Assembly (NCBI GenBank): GCA_041695085.1
Contig: JBGFRO010000017.1
Coordinates: 123,409 to 187,408 of the forward strand
DNA length: 64,000 nt
Direction: 5' to 3'
Source: DYFT01 sp041695085
GTDB lineage: Bacteria > Bacteroidota > Ignavibacteria > UBA10030
A program made the position numbers and the translations under genes. Position 1 is the stretch's first letter. Each line of letters starts with the position of its first letter. Shown piece after piece: positions 24,821 through 34,416 of the stretch. The notes below the pieces were generated by a model. The model worked only from the letters and a program-made list of their open reading frames with translations. It ran no database searches and was not told the origin of the DNA.

Positions 24821-26098
24821 TCAATCGGAGAGAAGATTGATGACGAGACCGGAAAGGAGTTTTGGATAGAAATAGGTGGACTTCTGCGGCATCGTGTAGC
24901 CAGCCTTTGCTACATCGCGCACCTCTTGAATCTTTGTTGGATTCATCACAAACGCGATCTGTGCGGCGCCTGATTCGACGGCAGCGAAAGCCTCAGGCGC
25001 GCTCTTCACATAGTCGATATTCAACTTCTGCTCCTGCGCTTCCACACTGATACCGAGCAAGTCGCGCAAGACGAGACTGTTGAGCAACGTTACATCCAAC
25101 TCTCGCACTTCCTCCGGAAGGTCGTCGTTGACGACCTGTGCAGCCGTGACGGTCGGCTTGAGCGTCGCGAGGTAGGAGGTTGGCTCCCCCTGAATCTTCA
25201 TGCCAAATGAGCGCACAGATGTGGATTGCAGCGCTTTAAGGAGTGCGTCGTTATCTTTGAATTCCCGCAAGATGAAATGCTCGGAGATCCGTCCGAGAAA
25301 ATCCTTGGCCATCAATCCCTTCACAGAATGGACGAGGCGGTGTGTTGGATAGATCACGAGGCCTTCGTCATCCACGTTTGTAAAGAACATCATAACGTAA
25401 TTGTACGGTTCATTGCCGGTATGATGCGGATTGTTCGTGCGACAATACTCTCGATACGCGAGGGCCGTTTCATATCGGTGATGACCATCGGCGATGAGTG
25501 CCTGTTTGGATGACATCAGCTCGCGAAGTTGACGAATCTTTTCGGGATCCAGCAATCGCCAGAGGCGATTCTGGACATTTTCAAACGTCACATCAATGAC
25601 GGGCGGCTCCTGCAAGTATCCATTGAGAAGGCGATCGACTTGCTTTTCCGGATCCGAATAGAGGGAAAAAATCTGACTGAAATTCGAGTTTGTAGCCTTG
25701 AGGAGCCTGAAGCGATCTTCCCTCGGCTTCGCAAGCGTCTTTTCGTGTGGAAGGATGATGCGCTCTTCGAACTCAACAAGACGGCAGAGTGCGATAAAAC
25801 CCTTCCGGACGACCGTCTTGCCACGATCCTCATCGAACGACTGGGTTAGAAGATACACTGCCGGTTGTTCATCCCTCACGAGAATTCCGGCCTTCAGCCA
25901 ATCGGACAGGTGCCGGGCGGCGGACGCGTACCGGTCCTCTTCTCGCCCCAGAATCAACCTCACAACGTTGTAGGGATTTCGATCATACAATTTGGCTTGT
26001 TGTTCCGGCGATATCACATCGTACGGCGGAGCTACAACGTCGTCGATATGAACCTTTTCTTGATTGTACAGTACCCCTCGTAATGGCGCAATTTCCAA
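24821..26098 (-). CDS. DUF1015 family protein
   Basis: I place the start at TTG 26098, because AGGAGG lies 6 nt upstream and the conserved N-terminus begins at once (LEIAPLRGVLYN). The upstream frame to 26125 would have to be translated across this site. The 425-residue protein shows the family's landmarks: VVAPPYDVISPEQQ, NPYNVVRLILG, GFIALCRLVEFE, ILPHEKTLAKPREDR, IADGHHRYETALAYREY and a C-terminal VMNPTKIQEVRDVA segment. The family is widespread and often near serine-biosynthesis genes, but its biochemical role is not established. It is followed 5 nt later by the epimerase gene. Confidence 0.88.
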   Translation of the reverse strand: MEIAPLRGVLYNQEKVHIDDVVAPPYDVISPEQQAKLYDRNPYNVVRLILGREEDRYASAARHLSDWLKAGILVRDEQPAVYLLTQSFDEDRGKTVVRKGFIALCRLVEFEERIILPHEKTLAKPREDRFRLLKATNSNFSQIFSLYSDPEKQVDRLLNGYLQEPPVIDVTFENVQNRLWRLLDPEKIRQLRELMSSKQALIADGHHRYETALAYREYCRTNNPHHTGNEPYNYVMMFFTNVDDEGLVIYPTHRLVHSVKGLMAKDFLGRISEHFILREFKDNDALLKALQSTSVRSFGMKIQGEPTSYLATLKPTVTAAQVVNDDLPEEVRELDVTLLNSLVLRDLLGISVEAQEQKLNIDYVKSAPEAFAAVESGAAQIAFVMNPTKIQEVRDVAKAGYTMPQKSTYFYPKLLSGLVINLLSD

Positions 26099-26174
26099 GT
26101 GAGACCTCCTACAAAGTGAAATCACCAGTGATCACATTCCAAATTCAAAATTCCAATCTGTAATTTACCGTTCC

Positions 26175-27080
26175 TCACGGTCCATATCCAAGCCGCTTCA
26201 GCCATGATTCATTCTCTCTCCATCCTTCTCTTACTTTGACGTGAAGGTCAAGGAAAACGGGGCGGTCGAGGAAGCGCTCAATTTCTTCTCGAGCTGCCTG
26301 ACCAACCGCCTTCAATGCACTCCCCTTTGAGCCGATGACAATACCTTTTTGCGACTCACGCTCGACCACAATTTCGGCATGCATAAAGACTTTTCCCGCT
26401 TCTCGTTCCTTGAATTCGATCACGTCAACCGCCGTTGAGTAGGGTATCTCCTCGTGAAACCTCTCAAAGATCTTTTCCCGAATCAACTCAGCGACGAAAA
26501 ATCGCTCCGGCTGTTCACTGACAATATCCGGCGGATAGAGCGGAGGATGCTCCGGAAGCGACGTCTGAAGGGTGGAAAGAAGCTCTTGTAGATTTTCAGA
26601 CTTCAGCGCGGAAACGGGGATAATCTCATCAAACTGTTTCGTCTGAGCAAAGTGTGCGATGATGGGCAGCACTTCATCGCGGTGAACGGTATCCACCTTA
26701 TTGATCACCAAGAACATCGGCTTCTTCCCCTTCCATTCATTAACAGCACGATCAAGAAGTTCCGGCAAGGTAATGCCCCGACCCACTTCCGTCATCATCA
26801 GCAGAATGTCGGCATCATTCATCGCGGAGTAGGCGGATTTGATCATTTTCTCGTGGAGAAGATACTTCGGCTGGAGGAGACCGGGAGTGTCGAGAAACAC
26901 AATTTGCATCCGATCGTCGGTATAGATGCCAAGCACCCGTTGTCTCGTCGTCTGCGGTTTGCGTGTCACAATCGAGATCTTCTGATTGAGGAGCGCGTTG
27001 AGCAGCGTTGATTTTCCCACGTTGGGCTCACCGACGATAGCAACGTATCCCGCCCGAAAGGTCGAGGCTTCTGCTCCCAT
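26175..27080 (-). CDS. era: GTPase Era
   Basis: The protein has about 301 residues from ATG 27080. GTPase motifs: G1 GEPNVGKST, G2 PQTTRQRVLG, G3 DTPGLLQP, G4 NKVD, G5 SALK. A C-terminal KH domain contains GIVIGSKGSALKAVGQAARE and ends at KRLGYGP. Era binds the 3' end of 16S rRNA and is needed for 30S maturation. An intrinsic terminator lies just upstream between it and the P-II gene, so era is probably transcribed from its own promoter within or beyond that gap. Confidence 0.96.
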   Translation of the reverse strand: MGAEASTFRAGYVAIVGEPNVGKSTLLNALLNQKISIVTRKPQTTRQRVLGIYTDDRMQIVFLDTPGLLQPKYLLHEKMIKSAYSAMNDADILLMMTEVGRGITLPELLDRAVNEWKGKKPMFLVINKVDTVHRDEVLPIIAHFAQTKQFDEIIPVSALKSENLQELLSTLQTSLPEHPPLYPPDIVSEQPERFFVAELIREKIFERFHEEIPYSTAVDVIEFKEREAGKVFMHAEIVVERESQKGIVIGSKGSALKAVGQAAREEIERFLDRPVFLDLHVKVREGWRENESWLKRLGYGP

Positions 27081-27087
27081 ATCCCTC

Positions 27088-27123
27088 AAAACAAAAACGT
27101 TCCGTTTGATGGAGAACGGAACG
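27088..27123 (-). terminator. Intrinsic terminator after the P-II gene
   Basis: On the minus strand, a 9-bp stem CGTTCCGTT/AACGGAACG with an 8-nt loop is followed by TTTTTGTTTT. It lies about 55 nt after the glnB-like stop and right before era. Confidence 0.85.
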
Positions 27124-27177
27124 CGTTGCGCAACAACGTTCGTTCGATGGCCAACGAAATTCCCTCACCCCTGATCG

Positions 27178-27516
27178 TCAAATCGCATCTTCTCCCGACT
27201 CTTCCGTCCGAACGCGAATGACATCCTCAACAGGCGTCACAAAGATTTTTCCATCCCCCACCTGTCCCGTCTTGCCCGCCTTCACGATTGTCGAGACAAT
27301 CGTTTCAACCATCGAATCCTTTGCGATGATTTCGATCTTGATCTTTGGGAGGAAGTCAATCTTGTACTCGGAACCACGGTACAATTCCGTATGCCCTTTT
27401 TGACGGCCGTATCCTTTGACCTCCGTCAGTGTCATGCCGCGCACGCCGATTTCCGACAACGCCTCCCGCACATCGTCAAGTTTGAATGGTCGGATGATGG
27501 CTTCGATTTTCTTCAT
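27178..27516 (-). CDS. glnB: P-II nitrogen regulatory protein
   Basis: The 112-residue protein is a standard P-II: MKKIEAIIRPFKLDDVREAL at the start, the T-loop with GHTELYRGSEYKIDFLPK including uridylylation-site Tyr51, and the nucleotide-binding KTGQVGDGKIFV and VIRVRTEE segments. It reports 2-oxoglutarate and ATP/ADP status. No amtB or glnA is adjacent, so whether it is GlnB- or GlnK-like cannot be decided from context. It lies 63 bp downstream of secA and ends at an intrinsic terminator. Confidence 0.95.
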   Translation of the reverse strand: MKKIEAIIRPFKLDDVREALSEIGVRGMTLTEVKGYGRQKGHTELYRGSEYKIDFLPKIKIEIIAKDSMVETIVSTIVKAGKTGQVGDGKIFVTPVEDVIRVRTEESGEDAI

Positions 27517-27579
27517 GCCCCGTCCTCTCTTCCGCGGAAAAGTGATGGTATAGATGCGATCACTCGTGGCAGCAAGGCG

Positions 27580-30500
27580 TTATGCCCCGTGACAGTTCTT
27601 GTATTTCTTGCCGCTGCCACATGGGCATGGATCGTTACGTCCCACCTTTTGTTCAACCCGAATGGGCTGAGGCTTTTGCGGTGCACGAGGTCCAGCGCCG
27701 TGTCGTTCGGCCGGACCGGCGGGAATGGGTTCGCGATTGGCCTGGAAGCCGGCACCGAGAGCCGATTCGTGCGAAAGCACCATATCCTGCGCGCGAACCG
27801 CACGGCGGGGACGCTGAACGGGTAATTGCTCCGGCCGTTCCGGAAAGAACTTGAAGACGATGTTGATCACCTCGTCGGAAATCAAATCCATCAAGTCCAT
27901 AAACATCTTAAACGCTTCGGTCTTATACTCCACCAGGGGATCTTTTTGACCGTAACCGCGCAGATGGATACCCTCTTTCAAATCGTCCATTTCCCGCAGA
28001 TGGTCGCGCCATTTCGAGTCGATGACCTGGAGCATCGCCATGCGTTCGAGCATTCCCATCATCTCCCGACCGATTCGTTCTTCCTTCCTTTTGTAGAACT
28101 CTTCGGCAACTCGAACAATTTCATCGGCCAACCCGTCCTCACCCAGCGACTGGAATCGCTCAGGCGTGATGTGCAGGTCTGCAAGGAAGCGCGACCGCAC
28201 CTCCTGTTTGAGCCCCTCAACATCCCCTTCCTGGAAATACTGTTGAGCGAGTTTCCTCGCGACCTCGCGCACCATATCGAAGATGTCGTCCCGCAGGTGT
28301 TCACCCAACAACGCGTGGCGGCGGCGAGAGTAGATCACCTCGCGCTGCTGATTCATCACGTTGTCGTATTCCAACAAACGCTTCCGGATGCCAAAGTTGT
28401 TCTCTTCCACCTTCCTCTGTGCCCGTTCGACGGAACGAGTAATCATCGGATGCTGAATGACCTCCCCCTCCTGAAGACCCATGCGCTCCATAATGCGGGC
28501 GATCCTTTCGCTTCCAAAGAGTCGCATCAGATCGTCTTCAAGTGAAAGGTAGAAGCGAGATGAGCCGGGATCACCCTGGCGTCCTGCGCGTCCACGCAAC
28601 TGCCGATCGATTCGACGCGCCTCGTGTCGCTCTGTGCCGACGATGTGCAATCCTCCTGCCTCCTTGACACCCGGACCCAACTTGATGTCCGTCCCCCGGC
28701 CAGCCATGTTCGTGGCAATGGTCACCGCGCCCGGGAGTCCCGCGTGAGCAATGATCTCCGCCTCCCGTTGATGGTGTTTTGCATTCAGGACATTATGTGG
28801 AATCCCCTTCCGCTTGAGCATCCGGCTGATCGTTTCAGAAACCTCCACGCTGGTGGTACCGACGAGAACCGGTCGCTTCTGCTCCCGCATTGTTTCTATC
28901 TCATCCATGACAGCGTTGTACTTCTCTCGTTTGGTCTTGTACACCTGATCGTCGAAATCTTGCCGAATCATCGGACGGTTTGTCGGGATGACAACCACAT
29001 CAAGCTTGTAGATTGCGAAGAACTCCGCCGCTTCGGTTTCGGCCGTACCGGTCATGCCCGCAAGCTTCTTGTAGAGCCGGAAGTAGTTTTGAAGCGTGAC
29101 GGTGGCAAGCGTCTGCGTGTCGCGCTCGACCTTCACACCCTCTTTTGCTTCGATGGCCTGATGCAACCCTTCCGAGTAACGACGACCTGCAAGAAGTCGC
29201 CCCGTAAACTCGTCAACGATCATCACCTTTCCATCTTGGACGACGTACTCATCGTCCTTTTCATACAGACAGTAGGCTTTCAGCAACTGAAGAATCGTAT
29301 GGATGCGGTCGCTTCGTTCAGCAAAGAGTTTGTTGATCTCGTCCTTCTTCAATTGCTTTTGTTCCGGTGTGAGGGATGAGTCCCCCTCCAGCATGCTGAA
29401 TTCCGTCGCAATATCCGGAATGACAAAGATCTCCTTGTCCCGGCCCGGGTACGACTGTGCGAGGAACTCCCTCCCCTTTTCCGTCAAATCGATGGCGTGG
29501 GACTTCTCATCGATGCTGAAGTACAACTCGTCATCGATTTCGTGCATCCGTGCCGCCTGATCCTGGAGGTACTCCCGCTCCGTCTTCTGAGCGAGCATTT
29601 TGTTCGCCGGCTCGGCAAAGAGTTTCAAGAGCTTCTTGTTTTTGGGGAGACCCCGCTGTGCACGAAGCAACAGAACTCCAGCCTCATCCTTCTTGCCTTG
29701 TTCGAGAAGCGCCTCGGCATCAGCGAGAATCTTCGCAACGAGACTTTTCTGGGCATTGACCAGCCGCTCCACGTACGGTTTCATCTCGTTGAACTTGTGG
29801 TCATCCACTTCCACCGGACCACTGATGATCAGGGGCGTTCGCGCTTCATCAATGAGGACAGAGTCGACTTCGTCCACGATCGCGTAGTTGTGTCCTCGCT
29901 GGACCATGTCCTCCGCATTCGTGACCATATTGTCACGCAGATAATCGAAGCCGAACTCGTTGTTGGTTCCATAGGTAATATCTGCTGCATACTGTGCTCG
30001 CCGTTGAGCGGAATCCATGTGCTGAAGGATGCAGCCGACTTTAAGTCCGAGGAATTCGTGGACCCGACCCATCCATTGGCTATCGCGAAGAGCGAGGTAG
30101 TCGTTTACCGTGACGATGTGTACACCGCGACCGGGAAGCGCATTCAAATACGAGGGGAGGACCGCAACGAGCGTCTTTCCTTCACCCGTGGCCATTTCCG
30201 CGATCTTCCCCTGGTGAAGAACAACGGCACCCATAAGCTGAACATCGAACGGGACCATCTCCCAGACGATTTTCGTCCCCGTTACTTCCCAGGACTGACC
30301 AACCAATCGACGGCATGCCTCTTTAACAACGGCAAAGGCTTCCGGTAGCAGCTCGTTAAGCGTTGCCTCGATCTGCTCGTCGATTTCCTTGTTCAGTTCA
30401 TCGAGCTGGGCGTAGATTGCATCGCGTTCGGCGAAGGGGAGGTCTTGTTTGAGGGATTCCTGAAGAGAGGCTTTCTCTTCTTCTAATTCTCGCAGGGCCT

Positions 30501-30663
30501 CTTTGATGCGTGCGCGAAATTCATCGGTCTTCGCACGCAATTGCTCATCCGTGAGGGAAGCGAGCTGTTCATAGTGCTCGTTGATCCGTTGGACAATCGG
30601 AAGGATCGCCTTAATGTCACGTTCGTGTTTATCGCCGAACAGCTTCTTCAGAAACTGTAACAT
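27580..30663 (-). CDS. secA: Protein translocase ATPase SecA
   Basis: The start is ATG 30663 (MLQFLKKLFGDKHERDIKAI), with AAGGAAC 5-6 nt upstream; the frame extends further but without a conserved sequence. The 1027-residue SecA has Walker A GEGKTLVAVLP, DEVDSVLIDEARTPLIISGP, the preprotein cross-linking domain, helicase motifs NMAGRGTDIKLG and RQLRGRAGRQGDPGSSRF, and a C-terminal SEC-C zinc motif CPCGSGKKYKNCHG. An insert of about 100 residues with charged helices (around residues 320-400, QKSLVAKILADAEALLEQGK) makes it longer than the E. coli protein; similar long forms occur in FCB bacteria. It supplies Sec export for the signal-peptide proteins in this window. Confidence 0.97.
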   Translation of the reverse strand: MLQFLKKLFGDKHERDIKAILPIVQRINEHYEQLASLTDEQLRAKTDEFRARIKEALRELEEEKASLQESLKQDLPFAERDAIYAQLDELNKEIDEQIEATLNELLPEAFAVVKEACRRLVGQSWEVTGTKIVWEMVPFDVQLMGAVVLHQGKIAEMATGEGKTLVAVLPSYLNALPGRGVHIVTVNDYLALRDSQWMGRVHEFLGLKVGCILQHMDSAQRRAQYAADITYGTNNEFGFDYLRDNMVTNAEDMVQRGHNYAIVDEVDSVLIDEARTPLIISGPVEVDDHKFNEMKPYVERLVNAQKSLVAKILADAEALLEQGKKDEAGVLLLRAQRGLPKNKKLLKLFAEPANKMLAQKTEREYLQDQAARMHEIDDELYFSIDEKSHAIDLTEKGREFLAQSYPGRDKEIFVIPDIATEFSMLEGDSSLTPEQKQLKKDEINKLFAERSDRIHTILQLLKAYCLYEKDDEYVVQDGKVMIVDEFTGRLLAGRRYSEGLHQAIEAKEGVKVERDTQTLATVTLQNYFRLYKKLAGMTGTAETEAAEFFAIYKLDVVVIPTNRPMIRQDFDDQVYKTKREKYNAVMDEIETMREQKRPVLVGTTSVEVSETISRMLKRKGIPHNVLNAKHHQREAEIIAHAGLPGAVTIATNMAGRGTDIKLGPGVKEAGGLHIVGTERHEARRIDRQLRGRAGRQGDPGSSRFYLSLEDDLMRLFGSERIARIMERMGLQEGEVIQHPMITRSVERAQRKVEENNFGIRKRLLEYDNVMNQQREVIYSRRRHALLGEHLRDDIFDMVREVARKLAQQYFQEGDVEGLKQEVRSRFLADLHITPERFQSLGEDGLADEIVRVAEEFYKRKEERIGREMMGMLERMAMLQVIDSKWRDHLREMDDLKEGIHLRGYGQKDPLVEYKTEAFKMFMDLMDLISDEVINIVFKFFPERPEQLPVQRPRRAVRAQDMVLSHESALGAGFQANREPIPAGPAERHGAGPRAPQKPQPIRVEQKVGRNDPCPCGSGKKYKNCHGA

Positions 30664-30943
30664 ATTGTTCCTTCTACTATAGTCCGCACGCAGCCTCGCT
30701 CCCACATCTTGCGTGCGAGTCACACTTTCCCTTGCACGAAGAGAGAAGCAATCGCATCGAGCGACGTGTTGAGTCACACACGAGTGCTCCGCGCAAAAAT
30801 TGCAGGCCAATATACCCTTTTTTCAAAGTGAATGCAACCAGCGACCCGGGACCGTTCACTGCACACACAGTTGCATTTCATTCATTTTCGCTCCACATTC
30901 TTAGCGCTCTTCCGCGGATCCTATATTCTTTTCAACCTACAGC

Positions 30944-32458
30944 ATGTTTTCTCTACAACGGCAATTCATCTCGCTCATTGTTCCGGCAATCGCTCTCTTC
31001 GTTCTCGCTGGTTGTTCGGTAGGTGCATCTGTCACGCGTCCCACCGATCCGCTCGAAGCACTTCGGTACGATATCGACCGACTCCTCGCCGATTCCATCT
31101 TCACACAGGCCCGCGCATCGGTCAAAGTCGTTTCGCTCGACCGAAACGATGTCCTGTATGAACGCGACAGTCAATTGTTGATGCGTCCCGCCTCCAACAT
31201 GAAATTGCTTACCTCGGCAGCAGCAATTTCAATACTCGGACCCGATTACTCGTTCAAAACGCAGGTTGTGATCGACACCAGCTTCAGAGATGGGGTGCTG
31301 TATGGCAATATTTATTTGAAGGGCTACGGAAATCCTGACCTCCGTACAGCCGACCTGCAGACCCTCCTTCGACCCCTCAAGGATCGAGGAATCCGTGAAG
31401 TTCAAGGAAGAGTTTGTGCAGACGTTGCGTATTTCGACAGCCTTTATTGGGGATTTGGATGGAATTGGGACGACGAGCCATTTCAATATGCTGCATTCAT
31501 CAGTCCACTTTCAATCAACGACAACTGTATTCGGGTGAAGGTGGCTCCTGCAGAGAACATCGGGGGACCGTTGGTGGTCGCAACCGAACCCTCCACTTCG
31601 TTCGTGAAAGTCATCAATCGTGGACAAACTGTGGGCGACTCGGTTCGCGCTCCACTGCGTGTCACACGGTTGTTCTTGGAACGGTCGAATACCATCGTCG
31701 TGGAAGGCGAAATGCTGAGCGGAGCAAATGTTGCCGAGAGAACGATCAGCGTGTGGAGACCTGAGCTGTACGCGGCGACCCTCTTCAAAGAAGCATTGGA
31801 ACAGGATTCAATTACCATCTGGGGTGAGTCGACAACGCAACAAGCGCCCCCCGAAGCAAAAGTGATGGCCGTTCATTTCCAACGACTCGATTCGATGGTG
31901 ATCAACCTCAACAAGATCAGCGACAATCTCTCCGCCGAGTTGACGTTAAAGACCCTCGCTGCGGAGCGGCGGGGAATCCCAGGTTCAGGAGAAAACGGAA
32001 TCAGCGTCGTGTATGAATTTCTGAATTCCCTCGGCATTGATACATTAACGATCAGGGTGGCCGACGCATCGGGACTCTCTTTCTACAATCTCCTTACTGC
32101 CGACATGCTTGTGAAGTTATTATCGCGGATGGCAAAGCGAACGGACGTATTTCCACTCTTCTACGCCTCTCTGCCGATTGCGGGAGTCGACGGCACACTT
32201 GCTAACCGAATGAAAGGAACGCCGGCGGAACGGAATCTCCGAGCAAAGACCGGAACGATCAGCGGCGTGAGCTGCCTTTCCGGCTATGTCACCACAGCGG
32301 ACGGGGAGCAATTGGCTTTCTCGATGAGCATGCAAAACTTCCTCCTACCCACCCGGCTGTATCAACGAGTGCAAGATCGCATCGGCGTGCTGCTCGCTTC
32401 CTTCTCCCGACATCGCTTAACTCCAACGATTGTGGCACGTGCCGGAGATGCACAATAA
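30944..32458 (+). CDS. dacB: PBP4-type D-alanyl-D-alanine carboxypeptidase (S13)
   Basis: The 504-residue lipoprotein (lipobox FVLAGCSV, Cys24) has the three active-site motifs of S13 peptidases: S84-x2-K87 in RPASNMKLLTSAAA, SDN in KISDNLSAELTLK, and KTG in RAKTGTISGVSCLSGYV. Between motif 1 and motif 2 is the long insert typical of PBP4. It trims D-Ala or cross-links in the periplasm. The gene begins a run of five overlapping or abutting plus-strand genes and is divergent from secA, with a 280-bp gap that must hold promoters for both directions. I could not assign those promoters confidently. Confidence 0.92.
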   Translation: MFSLQRQFISLIVPAIALFVLAGCSVGASVTRPTDPLEALRYDIDRLLADSIFTQARASVKVVSLDRNDVLYERDSQLLMRPASNMKLLTSAAAISILGPDYSFKTQVVIDTSFRDGVLYGNIYLKGYGNPDLRTADLQTLLRPLKDRGIREVQGRVCADVAYFDSLYWGFGWNWDDEPFQYAAFISPLSINDNCIRVKVAPAENIGGPLVVATEPSTSFVKVINRGQTVGDSVRAPLRVTRLFLERSNTIVVEGEMLSGANVAERTISVWRPELYAATLFKEALEQDSITIWGESTTQQAPPEAKVMAVHFQRLDSMVINLNKISDNLSAELTLKTLAAERRGIPGSGENGISVVYEFLNSLGIDTLTIRVADASGLSFYNLLTADMLVKLLSRMAKRTDVFPLFYASLPIAGVDGTLANRMKGTPAERNLRAKTGTISGVSCLSGYVTTADGEQLAFSMSMQNFLLPTRLYQRVQDRIGVLLASFSRHRLTPTIVARAGDAQ

Positions 32459-33443
32459 AGCTTCCATGGTGCTCATTCTTCTGGGCCTTGCGCTTCTTTC
32501 CTGGTCGTGCGCGGATCGCTCTGCACGATCCGATAATCCCCGCCCGGATACCCTGCAGGCAAAATCTTCAACCCGCGTTCCGATCGACATTCCAGCATTC
32601 GACGGCGTACGTGCCTTTCGACTTCTCACTCGGCAAACTGATTTTGGACCCCGTGCCCCCAATACCGTCGGTCACCAACGCTGCCTAGAATTTCTTCACG
32701 GCCAACTCACGGCGCTCGCAGATGCTGTCAACCTTCAGTCGTTTACTCATCGCGGTGCCGATGGAGTGGAATACCGGCTAACGAACATCATCGCGTCATT
32801 TCAGCTGCCGGCAGCCGACCGCATTCTGCTTTCCGCCCACTGGGATACGCGACCTTGGGCGGATCAGGAGCAAGACGAGAGGAAGCGTCGCGAACCGATC
32901 CTCGGCGCAAATGACGGCGCAAGCGGTGTGGCCGTTCTTCTTGAAATCGCACATCACTTGAAAACATCTCCCCCTCCGATTGGAGTGGATATTGTTTTGT
33001 TTGATGGAGAGGATCTCGGCAAGACCGGGAATCCGGAGAGTTTCTCCGCAGGCTCGAAGTACTTCGCCGCGCACAAGCCGGCAGGGTTTCGTCCTCGTTT
33101 CGGCATCAACATTGACATGGTGGGTGACAGAGTGCTGGAGCTGCGGCGAGAGGTCCATTCCGATCGATATGCACGTCACGTGATGGATCTGATGTACTCA
33201 ACGGCACGACTGCTGGGATTCCCACAATTCATCAACGAGCCGGGGCATGAGGTTTTCGACGACCATATTCCTCTCAACAACGTTGGGATTCCAACGGCGA
33301 ATCTGATTGACTTTGAGTACCCCAACCGGTCGACAAACTACTGGCACACGCTTGAAGATACCCCCGATAAATGTAGTCCGGAAAGTCTCGCGGCAGTCGG
33401 ACAGGTCTTGCTGCACATCATCTATACAGGAGCAAAGCAATGA
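32448..33443 (+). CDS. M28-family lipoprotein, glutaminyl cyclase-like
   Basis: The start ATG 32448 overlaps the end of dacB; a second ATG at 32466 would also leave a signal peptide. The lipobox LLSWSCADRS gives lipidated Cys21. The M28 zinc-peptidase fold is clear: LLSAHWDTRPWAD (His and Asp), GANDGASGVAVLLEIA (bridging Asp), VLFDGEDLG (Glu/Asp) and a late DDHIPLNNVGIPTANLID with a histidine. The DTRPWAD and FDGEDLG forms resemble bacterial glutaminyl-peptide cyclotransferases more than aminopeptidases. Those enzymes form N-terminal pyroglutamate, which would suit T9SS/Sec-exported proteins starting with Gln, though aminopeptidase activity is equally possible. Confidence 0.85.
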   Translation: MHNKASMVLILLGLALLSWSCADRSARSDNPRPDTLQAKSSTRVPIDIPAFDGVRAFRLLTRQTDFGPRAPNTVGHQRCLEFLHGQLTALADAVNLQSFTHRGADGVEYRLTNIIASFQLPAADRILLSAHWDTRPWADQEQDERKRREPILGANDGASGVAVLLEIAHHLKTSPPPIGVDIVLFDGEDLGKTGNPESFSAGSKYFAAHKPAGFRPRFGINIDMVGDRVLELRREVHSDRYARHVMDLMYSTARLLGFPQFINEPGHEVFDDHIPLNNVGIPTANLIDFEYPNRSTNYWHTLEDTPDKCSPESLAAVGQVLLHIIYTGAKQ

Positions 33444-33547
33444 CGAGTCGCTTCCAGGATCAGAACTACTGGCTTGAGATGAACGACGACCTGGTCGAAG
33501 GTCTCCTGCGCAAGAAGTATGGTGCAAAACGGAAGGAACTCACTTGA
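33440..33547 (+). CDS. 35-residue coupled small protein, unknown
   Basis: An ORF of 35 codons (MTSRFQDQNYWLEMNDDLVE, then GLLRKKYGAKRKELT) starts at the ATG of an ATGA overlap with the upstream M28 gene. It ends in a TTGA overlap with the TTG start of prmA. Both junctions are exact 4-nt overlaps, so the ORF fills the only gap in an otherwise continuous cistron chain, which argues strongly that it is translated. The N-terminal half is acidic and the C-terminal half is strongly basic. I do not recognise a family. Alternatively it may only couple translation of prmA to the upstream gene. Confidence 0.65.
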   Translation: MTSRFQDQNYWLEMNDDLVEGLLRKKYGAKRKELT

Positions 33548-34416
33548 AACGTCGAACGTGGATACAGGCGCGACTCTTTCTTCCCTCCTCTCATCAAGAC
33601 CTATTGGTCGGCCAGCTCGCTGCAATCGGTTTTGAAGGATTCCTGCAGGATGAGCACACGCTCGATTGCTTTATTCCCAAAGATGTCTGGGACAAAGAGA
33701 TTGAAAAGAGACTCCATGATCTACTGGGGCGCTTTCGGAGAGAGTTCCCTATCGTTCGTACGAAGTTCGATCTGCGAGTGGTGAAGGAACAGAATTGGAA
33801 TGCCGCCTGGGAAAGAAGCGTCGGCATCGTCGAGGTCACAGACCGGATTATCATCAAGCCCTCTTGGATGAAACGACGCAAGAAGGACAGAACAAAAATC
33901 GTGTTGACCATCGATCCAAAGATGTCGTTCGGCACGGGGCATCACGAGTCAACCCGACTCGCCATCCTTGCTTTGCGGGATCATCTTCAGCCGGGGTCGC
34001 GCGTCCTTGACTTTGGATGTGGAACAGGAATCGTTGCCCTTGCTGCTGCAAAGCTCGGCGCGTTATCAGCGATCGGAGTAGACAACGATAGCTGGGCAGT
34101 GCAGAACGCAAGGGAGAATGTCCGGCTCAATCACGCAAGCCAGCGAGTGAAGATTGTGGAAGGGGGAGCATCGTCGATTCCGTCGCGGTCATTTGATCTC
34201 ATCATCGCGAACATCGATCTGCCAACGATTACTGCACATCTCTCCCGGCTTCTCAGATCACTTCGATTCGATGGAAAGCTCATTCTTTCAGGCCTTCTGA
34301 CAACAGACCTTTCGGCGCTGATGGACCGATTGACACACAAGAATGCCCTCCCCCTTGAGGTTCTTACTGAGAACGAGTGGTCCGCTCTGGTGTTGACAAA
34401 AATTCGTGCGCGTTAG
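33544..34416 (+). CDS. prmA: Ribosomal protein L11 methyltransferase
   Basis: The 290-residue protein starts at TTG 33544, with GGAAGGAA 5 nt upstream and a 4-nt overlap with the small ORF. The N-terminal substrate-recognition part (TWIQARLFLPSSHQDLLVGQ) is followed by an AdoMet-dependent methyltransferase domain: DPKMSFGTGHHESTRLAI, motif I LDFGCGTGIVALAAAKLGA, GVDNDSWAVQNARENVRLN and motif IV DLIIANIDLPT. The FGTGxHxST motif is diagnostic for PrmA, which trimethylates L11. It overlaps ppx/gppA by 11 nt. Confidence 0.92.
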   Translation: MKRRTWIQARLFLPSSHQDLLVGQLAAIGFEGFLQDEHTLDCFIPKDVWDKEIEKRLHDLLGRFRREFPIVRTKFDLRVVKEQNWNAAWERSVGIVEVTDRIIIKPSWMKRRKKDRTKIVLTIDPKMSFGTGHHESTRLAILALRDHLQPGSRVLDFGCGTGIVALAAAKLGALSAIGVDNDSWAVQNARENVRLNHASQRVKIVEGGASSIPSRSFDLIIANIDLPTITAHLSRLLRSLRFDGKLILSGLLTTDLSALMDRLTHKNALPLEVLTENEWSALVLTKIRAR

